A stretch of 64,000 nt of DNA from Ramazzottius varieornatus (GCA_001949185.1 BDGG01000005.1:1973249-2037248); one strand, 5' to 3'; numbered from the stretch's first letter, positions 1 to 18,978 are shown. The notes: generated by a model from the sequence alone, not told the origin. A program made the numbers and translations.

Positions 1-172
1 CAGACTTAATCTCGGAATAAAAGTTGCTGTAATAATAGAACGGAAGATTTATGTTAAAATGGATTGGAAATTTATGGGGTGGAAGACACGAGCTGTTGTT
101 GGTTCGGGAGTCGATATGGGGCATTTCTTGGAATTTGGACTAATGGCTAATTTGTTGTTTTTGCTTTTGCAG

Positions 173-8025
<7,853 letters not shown>

Positions 8026-8239
8026 CGATGAACGGCCTCAACTGAATGCAGCAAACATTCCTTCGTCCCGTAAGACAGGAAGTAGTTTTTTTCGGTGTTT
8101 CTTCGTCATTCCCCGTTGTAGTGGTCTTTCAAGTTCTCGATGCATTCGCATTATGGTGATGGAAAAGCTTGCCAAGCAGTCTCATGTGTCTTTTCCCGGT
8201 GGTCCCATTGCAGGCTGCATGTTTTCCATTTTTAGAATC

Positions 8240-8245
8240 AATAAA
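8240..8245 (+). terminator. Polyadenylation signal of PKC gene
   Basis: AATAAA 215 nt after the PKC stop codon. The remainder of 8026-8700 shows no gene. Confidence 0.6.
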
Positions 8246-8708
8246 CGCAGAGTTTAACTTGGATTATACCCTTATTTATCTTTCACTAAATATCTCGGTC
8301 GAAAACCTTTGTGTTTTAGCAGTGCTTTGTCTTCTTCCGACCCAAAAGTTTATAAAAGACCTGTGGAATGAGCTAGTAAATTTCTTTCGGTCTGTCTGTT
8401 TAGTAAATGGAAGACGAACTTTATCCAGCAGACCTTCTACTGGCTAAAGTGAAAGTTGATCGCACGTTTGAGAAAAGTTCCCCTTTCTTTCATAGCTTAC
8501 AGTAATAAGAATCCTTGCTATAAAGAGAGTTTTGTTGACCCAACAAAAGGCTAACAAACAATCCGAAACAACATAAGAATCAGTCGAAGAACATTTTCCG
8601 CAATAACTTCAAGTGAAAGGAAACTGAAAGTGAAACAGCTTGACTGGTGGGTCAGGCCTATGGCGATTTTCTCTCTGAAGATTTCGAAGCTTTTTGGAAG
8701 AGGTACAG

Positions 8709-8716
8709 TATATAAG
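8709..8716 (+). promoter_or_regulatory. TATA box of the Gly-rich protein gene
   Basis: TATATAAG 150 nt upstream of the start codon. A TCATTC initiator-like hexamer lies 30 bp downstream (8739). Confidence 0.6.
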
Positions 8717-8858
8717 CATGAGCAGTCTCACTTTCAAATCATTCGACTTTCGCTTCAGTCAGCTGAATATTTGATCTGTCTTGCAACTTCCAAAGTATCC
8801 CCTTCAGTAGTTCAGTGCTTCGTGTTTCAGTGAGTTTTCCCGTTCCCTTTCCGTCAAG

Positions 8859-9387
8859 ATGTCGAAGCTCTCGGTAAGTATCTTGCTACTCAATTTCGGA
8901 CCAGTACTACACCATGAGACAATTTTAATACTTTTCTTCTGTTTTACAGGTCCTCGCTTTGGGCTGTGCCGTTCTGTTTTCCGTGTCTCACGCTCAGCTT
9001 CTCGGTGGATTGGGAGGCGGTCTTGGTGGCTTCGGAGGGCTCGGTGGATTCGGCGGAGGATACGGTGGCATGGGTGGTGGATATGGAGGTCTCGGCTACG
9101 GCGGAATTGGCGGAGGCCTCGGAGGCATCGGCGGAGGACTGGGAGGTCTTGGAGCCTTGGGCGGGCTAGGAGGTGGTCTGGGTGGACTTGGAGCACTTGG
9201 TGGTGGTTTGGGAGGACTTGGCGGAGGCCTTGGAGGCATCGGCGGAGGCCTTGGAGGCATCGGCGGAGGTCTTGGGGGCATCGGCGGAGGTCTTGGGGGC
9301 ATCGGCGGAGGTCTTGGAGGCATCGGCGGAGGATTGGGAGGTCTTGGTGGTGGAGCAATGGGCGGCGGACAGGGCTGGGGTAGATAA
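8859..9387 (+). CDS. Secreted glycine-rich protein
   Basis: Two exons, 8859-8873 and 8950-9387, give 150 residues. The tiny first exon encodes MSKLS. The second completes a signal peptide (VLALGCAVLFSVSHA, cleavage expected before QLL). The mature chain is almost entirely Gly with Leu, Ile, Phe and Tyr in GGL/GGI/GGY triplets and ends GQGWGR. Such low-complexity Gly-rich secreted chains occur in cuticle, glue and structural matrices of arthropods and relatives, and in some antimicrobial peptides. The role here is not determined. The last part is a 21-bp coding tandem repeat. The long antisense frame over this gene is a composition artefact. Confidence 0.85.
9220..9336 (+). repeat. 21-bp coding tandem repeat (GGIGGGL)
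   Basis: About five and a half copies of a 21-bp unit (GGAGGCATCGGCGGAGGTCT plus T) inside the Gly-rich protein. Neighbouring copies differ only by silent changes, so copy number may vary between individuals. Confidence 0.8.
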
Positions 9388-9692
9388 GTCTCTCTAAAGT
9401 TGGATTGAGAGTGCAACCGCAGATGCTGTTTGCTTTCTCGCTCGCGCTGTGTCTGTGTTTCATCAGATTTTACTAAAAAGCTAGATTTATCGTATATGCG
9501 CTGTGCGCCTTTGTTCCGAATACTCCCTTAATCTTGCTGCGTATATTCCGATGAGTGATCGAATTTACTATTCCATTCCTAATGTGTGACCGAAATTAAC
9601 AGAGAAATGAGGAGCCCTTCATCACTTTCGCGTCCAACATGAAAAACTTTCGGTTACATCGAAAGGTAGAAGAGTCAGAAGACATAGTTCAG

Positions 9693-9720
9693 CCAGAGTG
9701 GGCTCATGAACCCACTCTGG
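9693..9720. repeat. 28-bp near-perfect palindrome
   Basis: CCAGAGTGGG, then CTCATGAA, then CCCACTCTGG: only one position pair fails to match. It lies in the 9388-9974 intergenic stretch, which otherwise shows nothing. Confidence 0.6.
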
Positions 9721-9974
9721 TTTAGTTTAAACAGCTCGACGAAACGAGATTATAATATACTGTACAGGCAGTCGGGCACCATTGACCAGTGTCCACTAAG
9801 GTAAGGTTATTCATGTCATGTAATATAACACAACAGGTGATCCTTAGTATGTGATCAGCAGAGCCGGGCGGAATTCTCCCAGTTTTCTTCTCTCCGTAAT
9901 CAGTTTAGAGTCTCTAGTCCGACTTCTCATGATCAGCTACTTTTTTCTCATGAAGGTCCTACGGTGAGCTGAGG

Positions 9975-12335
9975 ATGGCAAAGCAACAGAACCAGACCAA
10001 GCGTTCGCGAAACGGCAGCCAAAGTTCGACCATGGGACGACGCAGTGACAGCGAGGAGGAAGTCAGCCAGAAGGACAAGGTGGACAAGCTTACCAAAAGC
10101 TATCCCAGCAGTTTTTCCAATGTTCAGTTCATCTTAAGTAGTCTTGCAATCGCTACGGCCGTCTACTTGATCACAAAGTCCATTCCTCGACTACATCACG
10201 AAGAATACATCCACGAAAATGTTAGAACTCTAGTCGACAAAGCTCTGATGTCTGGTTGATTGACTCGATTAATTGGCGAACCGGAAACAGCTGTTTGGTT
10301 CCTACTCTGTTTTGGTCTGACCACTTCTTATCTTTTCCAGAACGACGTGTTGCATCCGGGAAGACCTCGGGACCATCGTTATGAAGAGGCTCATCCAGAC
10401 GGGCCCTTCACTTCTCGCAAATCTTCGCGTAGACTGAGTAGGAAGATTCAACAGCTTCGGCCGGTGACTGACGGAGGCTGGAGGAACGCTAGTGAGGATG
10501 TCTGGGCTTCGTTTTACACTGACCGCTGCGATGTCGTCCGAAAGTCAGCTCTCAAGATGAACGGGAAGAAGTTCGAACGGGAGTATCGAGAGAAGAAGCC
10601 ACTTTTATTGGAATTTCCTGGAGGAGCCAACGACTGGACGGACGCCGACTTGTTCAGCTACGCAAACTTGTCCAGGCAAGCCCAAACTAGTACCGAGAGA
10701 AACCGTTAGACTAGTGACTTTTTTACCTTTTCAGTGCATATCGGAAGTTCGAAAAGCCAACTGGACTTGAAGTTTCCTACTTCCCTAGCGGCCTTGAACA
10801 GTATATTACCCAATCCGAGCAGGCCGAAGGATATAACACTGGGTAGGTCGAATTCTTCGAATACTTCCGATTGAATAGGTCGTATCAGTTGCCCGAGTCT
10901 ATTTAGGTTTCCTTTCGACACCAGCTTCTTTTACCGGCATCCCATGATGAGTGGTAGCATGAATGTCCCGGAATACCTGAACGCATCGGTCAGTCCATCC
11001 TTCGTAGAAATATCCATATTAACGCATGTTTTCGGAGGCAGAAGTTCATTTTCTGCAGTTCGCGCTCTCGTTATAGATGTATGATTCACACAACAGGATC
11101 TTCTTCACGTCCAAGATTGCTGGAGTCTCTTTCGCTGCTCATTCCGATGGCTGGACAGGTTTAGTATACGGTGCCAAGCGTTGGTTCCTCTATCCACCCA
11201 CTCAGACTCCGCCTGGAGGACCCTCCACCGACATCATGGACTGGTTCTACCGCCTCTACCCAAACCTTTCCGGAAATCAGTTTCCCATGGAATGCGTACA
11301 GCGAGCTGGTGAAATCCTTTACATAGTAACAACCTCCATCCTAGCATTTCAGAAAGTTTAAGCTGCTTTGAATATCTTTTCGGAATTTTGAAAAATGTGT
11401 CTATTTTTCCATCATTTAGCCGGCGTTCTGGTACCACGCTTCCATCAGCATCGGCGATACGGTGTCGGTCGGGTTCTTCAACTCTCACAAGACGTCCAGG
11501 CTTGCCGAGCTCTCGGAAGACATGAGTAAGTGGGACTGATTTGCACACGAGAACGTTTCATTCAAAAATATTAAAAAAACTGGGAAACTCGGCAGGATTG
11601 TTTCTCGAAGTGGCGCACAATACCAGCCAACAATACCGAGAACGTGCGCCACTGGGGAAAAACATCTCGCCGAGCTTGTTCTCCCATTTGAACTGATTTT
11701 TTTGTGCGACGTCCGATTATAGAAATAATTGGAGATCGTTTTCCATCGATCAAATGTGCTTCAGATACAAGGTATCGTTTTATGCTTCTTTATAGCCAGC
11801 ATAATGCGGGATACGACTCTGGACGAGGCCGCAAAGCTCGAGAAGACATTTCCAGTGTGGCTAGGTCTTCACAAGGAGCTCCCGACGAACACAGAGTTTC
11901 TCAACCGACTTGGTGAACTCTACGGTGCTGGTGGTGACTACAATCGTGCTCTGTGGATGTTGGAAGAAGCCGTGATGATAGATCCGATGTACCAAGCTGC
12001 CTTCATCAACCTGGCCAAGACTTACTTCGCCACAGGGAACCGCCAGAAAGCTCAAGAGTACTTCGAGCAGGCAGCTGACATTGACGCTTACAGTGCTGAC
12101 ATCTGCCGAGTGTACGGGGAGTTCTTGGTCATGCAGAAGCAGTACGACCAAGCTTTGCAGTGGTTCGAAGTCGTAAGTATTCCTTCCACTCCTGGTTTTC
12201 TTTCTAGGAAATGCTGCACCGAGGTTTCACTTTATTCTGCAGGGCGAGACATACCATCCATCCAAGGCCGAGCAGTATCAACAGCTGCAGGAAGAAACGA
12301 AGCGTATACAGCAAGGATCTCGGCACAACCAGTAA
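9975..12335 (+). CDS. JmjC (JMJD8-like) protein with N-terminal membrane anchor and C-terminal TPR region
   Basis: Exons 9975-10220, 10341-10675, 10735-10842, 10907-10988, 11077-11325, 11420-11525, 11796-12172, 12243-12335 (531 residues, all in phase). A basic N-terminus precedes one membrane helix (VQFILSSLAIATAVYLIT), giving type II topology with the rest in the ER lumen, where JMJD8 works. The cupin segment GLVYGAKRWFLYPP matches human JMJD8's VIYGRKRWFLYPP. Candidate iron ligands are HSD in AAHSDGW and the distal His in FWYHAS. The 11796-12335 part carries TPR-like helices ([54 protein letters not shown]). Intron 2 uses a GC donor (TCCAG/GCAAG), and the intron 1 donor (AAT/GTTAGA) is weak. 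The last ~460 bp are also present in the inverted duplicate at 48.4-48.9 kb. Substrate unknown. Confidence 0.8.
11585..11680. repeat. ~100-bp foldback element, family 1, copy 3
   Basis: AAACTCGGCAGGATTG ... GTGGCGCAC / GTGCGCCAC ... CGCCGAGCTTG. In intron 11526-11795 of the JmjC-TPR gene. Confidence 0.8.
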
Positions 12336-13349
12336 AATTGTGCATGACTTTTTCAAACTAACGGTATTATCAATACTGCTCACACTAAGCCGAGCTTTCT
12401 CATTCTTTTCTTTCAAGGATGTCTGCCTAGTATAACACAGGGAAGGGGATACTGGTCGTCAAAAGAGTCGCATGGGAAGCACCACAAACTTATTTTCCTG
12501 GAATATATTCAATGCGTAACTACAGTTTCATTTGGACGAGGGTCTAAGTACCCGGATAATATGATAGTCATGACAGTACTGACAGTACCGACAAATAATT
12601 GAAGAATGAAAGAACAAACAGAAACGAGTAGCTGGGAGTTATCTAACTCAGCGGGCTGAGCGACCGGTATTGGGTCTCGACGGTGTGCTCGAGCTCTTCC
12701 GGTTACACTTTCCCAGGATACCTTGCTCGTACATCGTTCGTACCCTAGCTAGAATCTTCTCACTGTGGCTCAAAACTTCACTTGAGCTCGGATTGTCTGT
12801 CTCGCTCAATCCGTCTGTGGTTTTAGCCTGAGGACCCATCGACTGAAGTTCCATCGCCTGTGGATAGCCATGATCGCCGCTCGATGACAGGAAATCATCA
12901 AAAGGATCGCCGTCTTCGTCCATCGGTGAAGCATATGGATTCTTGACCAATTCAAAGTCCTCAGGAAATACAATCTTCGAGGTAACACGAGACGCATAAG
13001 AATCCGAACCTGCTTCGCGCACCGACGGCTCGTTTCTCGAAGACTCCGGAAATGGTTGTTCTGCCATCAGAAATATTCGATAATGTGTCGTTCGATAAGA
13101 GTCTCTGGACGATGGATGAGGGATGCTAACTCTGAAAGGTCAGACGTCAACAGGTTGTTTTCAGGGCAGATTTGGGCTCTGTTTTGTCGTCATGGAAAGG
13201 CGCTCTTTCATACTGCACAAAAGACTTCCGCCTTCTTCACACTCGAAATAGCCAAGAGTGCCAGACGCCACCACTTTCAACGCATGGTAGGAAACAATAC
13301 AATTAAAAGGATACCCGTGTACTGCCGGAAGGGAAACACTTTAATAAAA
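11874..13349. repeat. Inverted duplication, arm A
   Basis: This 1476-bp block recurs in reverse orientation at 47434-48908. The coding parts are indistinguishable by eye. Substitutions and small indels concentrate at 13190-13290. It starts mid-exon in the TPR region and ends exactly where the Helitron begins. It holds the end of the JmjC-TPR gene and a complete 139-codon ORF. Confidence 0.9.
12648..13067 (-). CDS. Unrecognised acidic 139-residue protein, copy A
   Basis: Single-exon frame from ATG at 13067 to the stop at 12648, starting MAEQPFPESSRNEPSV. It has an acidic centre (MDEDGDPFDDFLSSSGD), a helical amphipathic stretch (SHSEKILARVRTMYEQGI) and a basic Ser/Arg-rich C-terminus (KSSSTPSRPNTGRSAR). 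No membrane segment or signal peptide. An identical protein is encoded in copy B at 47715-48134. Intact retention in both arms while flanking DNA has drifted suggests a real gene. It is convergent with the JmjC-TPR gene 312 bp away. I recognise no family. Confidence 0.55.
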   Translation of the reverse strand: MAEQPFPESSRNEPSVREAGSDSYASRVTSKIVFPEDFELVKNPYASPMDEDGDPFDDFLSSSGDHGYPQAMELQSMGPQAKTTDGLSETDNPSSSEVLSHSEKILARVRTMYEQGILGKCNRKSSSTPSRPNTGRSAR

Positions 13350-14060
13350 CTAGCTAGTGGTTCTGACCACTGGAAAGGCCGAGCAAAGGAGGTAAACCAT
13401 TGTAGAGCGAGCACTTTTACTGCATTGCGTTGCCTGATGCAAGTAATCGTTTCTCCTCGGCAACTTTCTCTTGTATCACAGGAGAATTTGCCAGCTTTGC
13501 AAGGCGGTCAAAATCAAAATACTGCAGAAACGCTAGGTCTGACAACGACTGTACTGGAGAACAGCCAACAAATGATAGCCCTATCGCAAACTCGTTCTTT
13601 CCTAAGTCAAGAACCACGCTTGGCAGGGTTGTCCCTTGCGCCTTGTGCACCGTAGCCGCATGTGCGAGTGAAGGGAATTCCGTGATAGCGGCTTTCCCCA
13701 AGGGCTGAACCATGTCCTTTGAATGGATCGATAGGAACGATCCTAGGTACGATGGGACTGAACAAAGGTCCCGTGTAATCATGATCTTCAGTCGATTCAA
13801 TCGAGTCACTCTCTGATCGCCGAAATAAACGGGTGGCCAATAATTGATGACAGGCCAATAATTATGTTAGTTACGTGTACTGCCATCTTAAGTCGTAACT
13901 TGTGACTCACAGTACGGTTCCCCAGTAAAATTTTTAATCGCCCCGATCAAGTGGCGTGTCTGTTTTCAGTACTGTGTTTGCGATATCTGAAAGCTCGAAG
14001 AATATGATCGTCCATTGAAATCTCGACAGACTTAAAAGGGCATCGCTTCGCTCGGCCTGA
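13350..14060 (-). mobile_element. Non-autonomous Helitron, 711 bp
   Basis: Read on the minus strand the element starts TCAGGCCGAGCG at 14060 and ends CTAG at 13350, with a hairpin AGTGGT-CAGA-ACCACT just inside the 3' end. It interrupts a sequence that is uninterrupted in arm B: ATAAAA is followed directly by TAATCTATCGGGCTT at about 47434 (complement), giving an A^T insertion site. TC...CTRR termini and insertion between A and T without target duplication are the Helitron signature. It carries a fragment of the helicase gene (13417-13809). Confidence 0.85.
13417..13809 (-). pseudogene. C-terminal fragment of a Helitron/PIF1-type helicase
   Basis: The frame reads AATVHKAQGTTLPSVVLDLG then EFAIGLSFVGCSPVQSLSDL and FDFDRLAKLAN. 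This is the final motif block of PIF1-like helicases (TIHKSQGLTL, VVLDLG, GLSYVALSRVRSLSDL, FDF.RL). The arginine-finger serine-arginine pair expected in ALSR is CSPV here. Upstream helicase motifs and the Rep endonuclease are absent, so the fragment is non-functional. Confidence 0.8.
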
Positions 14061-14205
14061 TAATCTATCGGGCTTCCGCTGGCTTTAATGTTATCGAACG
14101 TGAGAGAAGCGAGTGTTGCATACAGTAAATGAGAAAACTTCTGGACGGTCATCAAAGCGTACTCCCTTCCGGAAGTAGTTTACTATCTCTCGATGCTCGA
14201 TATAG

Positions 14206-15649
14206 TCAAAAACTGTGTAGAAAGCCAGAAGAAAGTGTAGCGTCGTTTTTCTCAGCTTTTTCCCATTCTATGGAACCAAAATCAATTTCTTCTTCGTTTG
14301 CGAATAGGTCCGGTTCCAGTCTACGAACAAAAGCTGAGTTGTACACAGGCTCAGCTTACGAAACGACGAAGCCGAATCAAAATTACCTTCTTAAATGAGT
14401 CGTCCACGTTTCCGTCCACAACATTTTGGCCATCTTGGCCACCTTCTTGGTGATACGTTCGATCATGCGGTCGGTCACCTCAGCCGTATACGTGTTTAGG
14501 TTACGAAGCATGGTAGATACAGCTTCCGGAATATTGTTCATGTCCAGCTTCACTATCACTGGTACATGAGCGTCCTGCTGGTAATAGTCCGGTAATGGCA
14601 GAAAGACAAGACCGTATAACGGTACAAGGTTATACCACTCTTTTTCTCTGGCGAGGGCTCTCTCCTCATACTCGTTTGCCCAAAATCTTGCCTCCAGGAG
14701 AAAATGGCATCCTTGAGAACCACTTTTTGCAAGTTCGAAACTCGGTCTCTGGCAAACTCCTTCTTTCCTCTAAAGATAAAAACAGCAACTGAGAAACCGA
14801 GCACCTCTGTGCCCACGATAAAAAAATTCGAATCGATGTACTACTTGTAAGATTTAAATACTTTGCTTGAACTCACGGGGACACGAACTTGAAGATGGCA
14901 GACAAGTCGGGTCGCCCCCCTCGACCCAAAAGTTCTCGAGGCCCAAATACGTAACGGAAGGTGAGTTTGCTAAAGCATGGGTTATAACTCGCACAAACTT
15001 CGGTAGATAAAACTCGCATATATGGACAGAGGTTGGATCGGTCAAGTCAACAGGGGGAAATTGCGAAGGAGAGAAGCTGACGTGGAGAACCCGGGTCGCT
15101 GGCTTTACGAATCGCATCAACCCGTTGAATGAAGGTTGCTCTCTTCTCGAAGACCAGTGTGGTCTCTCAATCTGAACCCGTTCTCCCATGAAGCAGTATC
15201 CAAACTGATCGAGCAGGTCGAATACCCGTACAGGAGGACCTTCGTATCTGCTGGTCAGCTGCCCGGTGGGAAAATTAGTGTTATTTCCCATCTCGGAAAT
15301 GTCCATATGAAGGCCTTTGTTCAAGGTCGGAGAGGCCAGCTCATATTTCCAATAGGAGCTAACTCTACAAAACGAGCATAATATTCTGAACATGAAGAAA
15401 CGAATGAAGAGAATGCACAACGTTACCCCGAAAGGCGAAGTCGATTCATAACGTCCACATAGAGAAAGACCTCGCGTAGAGCATAAGGAGGGATATCTTT
15501 GATATTCGGTCGATAGGCCACTGCGCTGAGAACCTATCAGAATCTCTCATCGGTGAGGTCTTCATATTGTTAATAGAAAAAGAGGTTTCTTTTTGTAGAA
15601 GGATTTTGGCAAGGAAACCTTTGGGAACGAACGGAGCACGTTTCTGCAT
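14206..15649 (-). CDS. F-box-like domain protein
   Basis: Minus-strand exons 15649-15619, 15520-15427, 15364-14877, 14711-14387, 14320-14206; phases agree and give 350 residues. The first 45 residues contain IKDIPPYALREVFLYVDVMN followed by RLRLSGVSSYWKYELA. This has the F-box pattern (LPxxxLxxIFxYLDxxDRLRLSxVCxxW), with the usual Cys/Trp partly replaced. F-box proteins hand substrates to SCF ubiquitin ligases via SKP1. The rest (for example SVTYLGLENFWVEGG and the helical VTDRMIERITKKVAKMAKML) resembles no repeat I can name; leucine-rich repeats are possible. The junction 14877/14711 uses a poor acceptor (CTCAAG) and is the least certain. The stop lies 146 bp from the Helitron. Confidence 0.6.
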
Positions 15650-15962
15650 GACACAGTAGTTGCGAGTAATCGCCCGCGAGCTTTGTAATCTTCAACAGCG
15701 TATCCACGGCGCTTCTTCACAACAACTTTTTAATCAGACAGAAATGCAACAAGCATACTTCGTGTTGCTGTTTCTGCTGGATGCCGGTGTCGCAGAATGT
15801 ACACCACATAGAAAAGTCGGTAGGCAATCGCAACATGTACAGATGATTCTCACTAAACTCGTACACCGGTTTCCCACGAGCCCAAGAGCACACATGGATT
15901 TATCGGATATACAGCATTACAAGCGCACACCGATATTTTAAGTTCCATGCAGAACGCAGCTT

Positions 15963-18015
15963 TCATCCGCGAATCATGGCCGCGAGAACTGATCTGTAGT
16001 TGCAGATGTTCTCTCCCTGAAGAAAACCGTATGGTGATTAAGACAGGCACAGTATGTACCGTATGAAAACGAAATTCGGGGCGAAGAAACCTGTGGCTTA
16101 CCGTTATTACTGTGTCGAGGCTCGTGTTATACAGTTTCTGGAATTCATCCCGGATATTCCCGAGATCCTTCTCACTTCGAGACACTATGAGCCGTATCAG
16201 TCGTTTATCTTGTCCCTCACTCCGGAGCGCTTTCTGCAGATTTTCTGCGAAGAAGCCCTCTTTGCTCTTAGCAATCCTTACTATAACGAGATCAAGTTAT
16301 GGCTTTCTTCAAAGAACGAAGACGTCTGCGGTATCTAACTTACCAATGGTCAGCAAGGCCGGGGATATGTCCGGAGGAATCGACCGTGATATAATCTTCT
16401 CCGTTTCCGCCTTCGCCACTCTCTCAAACTCTTTCAAGGTCATTCTTAATTGAGCATACGAAGGATTGGCAAGCATGATCACCTGCAAATCAAGAACGAT
16501 GTGAACCATGTTCCAGTCCGAAGCGCTTGAAAAATATGAATATAGTACTCACGAACGTACTAGCTACTTGGCTAGCAGGAAGCTTTTCCGAGATTGGTTC
16601 CAGAAGCAACTGTGCCTCCTATGACATAAGAAGAAAACTTAGTGGTGGATACAAATAGAATCTCGCTACACAAACTCGACAAATTGGGTTTGTAAGCGGC
16701 GCACGTTTACAGTGTTAGTGACTGCAAGTGTGCGCCAGCTGGGGAAAACGATCTTGTCGAGTTTGTTCGCCTAAGTCTCAAATGCCAGCGAAGAGCGATC
16801 GATGGAAGAACTTACTAGTCTAGCTTGGTCCTTCAACTGTATCGGGTCCGTCGCGTCACTCGTGTCTTCATCTCGAATACCCTGGTTGAAGGTTAGCGAG
16901 GTGTAAATACACTAGGCATCGTTTATAAGGTCTATTCGAGCCAGAGACTTACCAATGCAATAGCCATCATCAGCCGGCGGAAGTCACCGCTACTTTTCGA
17001 GGTAACATCTTCCACAAGATCTCTTTGGTACACTACATTGAAACAAAAGACTTTGGGATGAAACAAAAGTGCGCTTGGCCTTGGCGATCCAGCCGGACGT
17101 GGAGCTGGAGCCAAAATTATGTCTAGCCAAAACCGATAATGTTTCACCGACAACTATCTCATCAGTTTACACACATTACACAACATAAGCTTCCTACGTA
17201 GACACAGTACCAAACGTTTGGCAGCACCACGAAGTAAAGTCCTGTCTGCACTTGAGTGAGCGCAGACTATAGAGACAGACCACGGCAGTCGACTTACATG
17301 TTGTGTAAGCGTCTCGTAATGCCTCGAGTTCTGCATTTGTCCTTGTACAGATGATCTCCAATAAGGTTTCCTCATCAGGGAGGTTACCCTATAACAAGGC
17401 ATACATGGTGTCACAATCTCACAGAGGTCCCGGAATGTTGCCATATAGTAATATCCAACTCAAACTTACCTGTATGGCTTCGTGTATAGAGACTGCATCG
17501 TGCACTTCCGGTAATAGGAACAAAGCGTTGAAGACGTCGTGCATGTGGTCACCCATCTGCATCTTTAGCAAACCCAAGAGATCCTACATGAACAGAAACG
17601 ACGTTTCAATCTGCCGCTCACACTCATACTTGGTTTGCACGAAAATGAAACGCACTGGAATAGCGACCAGCGTTGAGGAATTACCGACGGAAGTGCATCA
17701 TGATACGAACCTGTCCGTAACATTCGAGGAAGCTAGCTGCAATTTCCTGTCGTTGCCTGTTCGAACGATGTGTTAGAACTTCTACGACTTCCAGTTCTCT
17801 GTCCCCTGAAGAATGAAAACCGGATTACAGGCGGAAAGGAAAACTGTGCGCAGTCTATATAAGCATATATACGACTTGCCTCCTTGCAATGCCATCCACA
17901 GGAAGTTCGCATCGCTCTTGGCGTCGAAAGGACATATGTCCTTAACGATAGGAATATCGGGAAGTTTAGCCTCGAAAAGTATATCTGGTACTTTACGGGA
18001 TTTCCGTGGTGGCAT
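15963..18015 (-). CDS. Annexin lacking canonical calcium loops
   Basis: Exons (minus) 18015-17880, 17805-17711, 17583-17470, 17388-17298, 17032-16953, 16881-16816, 16618-16553, 16482-16344, 16280-16102, 16016-15963; 339 residues, the usual annexin core length. Four annexin repeats are clear: VVEVLTHRSNRQRQEIAASF, ETLLEIICTRTNAELEALRD with LVEDVTSKSSGDFRRLMMAI, a divergent third (AQLLLEPISEKLP, MLANPSYAQLRMTLKEFE), and RLIRLIVSRSEKDLGNIRDEF. The type II Ca2+ site (GxGTD) is missing at the start of every repeat: GGDREL, GNLPDEET and SEGQDK stand in its place. Binding to membranes may therefore not need calcium. Intron 1 has a GC donor (GGAG/GCAAGT). Confidence 0.9.
16672..16770. repeat. ~100-bp foldback element, family 1, copy 4 (reverse orientation)
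   Basis: AAACTCGACAAATTGG ... CAGCTGGGGAAAACGATCTT, loop ACAGTGTTAGTGACTGC. In an annexin intron of only 197 nt. Confidence 0.8.
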
Positions 18016-18978
18016 CGTGAATAAGGATAAAAAAACTGCAGACGATTAGAGCCTCATGATCATCCACTTGACCTGAGTGATGAAATGTAGGTCGTCGTAA
18101 AACTCCAAGCGCGATTACAGCGTTCTCGTCCTCCCCACTGGTGCCTCGACAGCTTGATAACCTCGGACAAATGATGGAAGGAAACTGCAATAATCCGATG
18201 GCGTAATCTTATGAAAGAGATGGTCTCATTGGTCTGGTTAGAAAGTCTCGTAACGTTTCATAAGCTCTGTTGGTAAATACACAGAGACTGCCGACTGCCG
18301 AGGCCTCCAGCGCCAAGCCACAATGTTTCATAACAATCACACACACACACAATGACTTGACGTCAGGACGTTCACACATGACCCCCCTGGGTACTATGAC
18401 GGAATATCGTTTGGTCAAATACTGACACTTTGACGAAGTCAAAGTGCCTTCGATATATACGAATTAATTACAATGTTCACTTTCCAGAATATCATTTTGC
18501 ACGATGATCGACCAACCATAGTATTAACCGACCACTATAACGTTCCAAGATACATCAAAGCACCCAACGGCTCTTACTAACGCCTTTGGAAATCCTTAAA
18601 AATGTCGGTTAATTTTTGGGTATCAACCGCCTGCATACACTTCAGTCGAAGGAAAACAGCACACCATTTCAATAAAGTCGTGCAAATTCGGTTTGCCCAA
18701 AAGCTTCTATCCCGTGACATCGTGGTTCGTAAACTTCGTCTGTCTCGGTGTTCGCCGTGCGTGGTACACGAATACTACTAGAACTCAAGAGGGCAAGCAT
18801 ATGTTAAAAAATAACTTTTCGTGGTTAAAACAGAAACATGATTATCTGCGAAGACTTCCACGGAGAGCAGTTCGCCCGCCAGCAAAGCTAAAGGCAACAG
18901 CATTTTGCGTTCGTATGAAAAGGACAGGAGACGGGAGACCAGGCCAAATGAAGAAAGAACATCATGCTGTCGCGGGCC
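18016..18978. other. Intergenic stretch between annexin and Rab18
   Basis: Annexin 5' flank and Rab18 3' flank, same strand. A short (CA)n tract near 18343-18352. No coding or RNA signal seen. Confidence 0.5.

Noticed and set aside
8804-9463. 219-codon antisense frame over the Gly-rich gene
   Set aside because: Pro/Arg-rich mirror of a repetitive Gly-rich coding region, no start context, no family resemblance.
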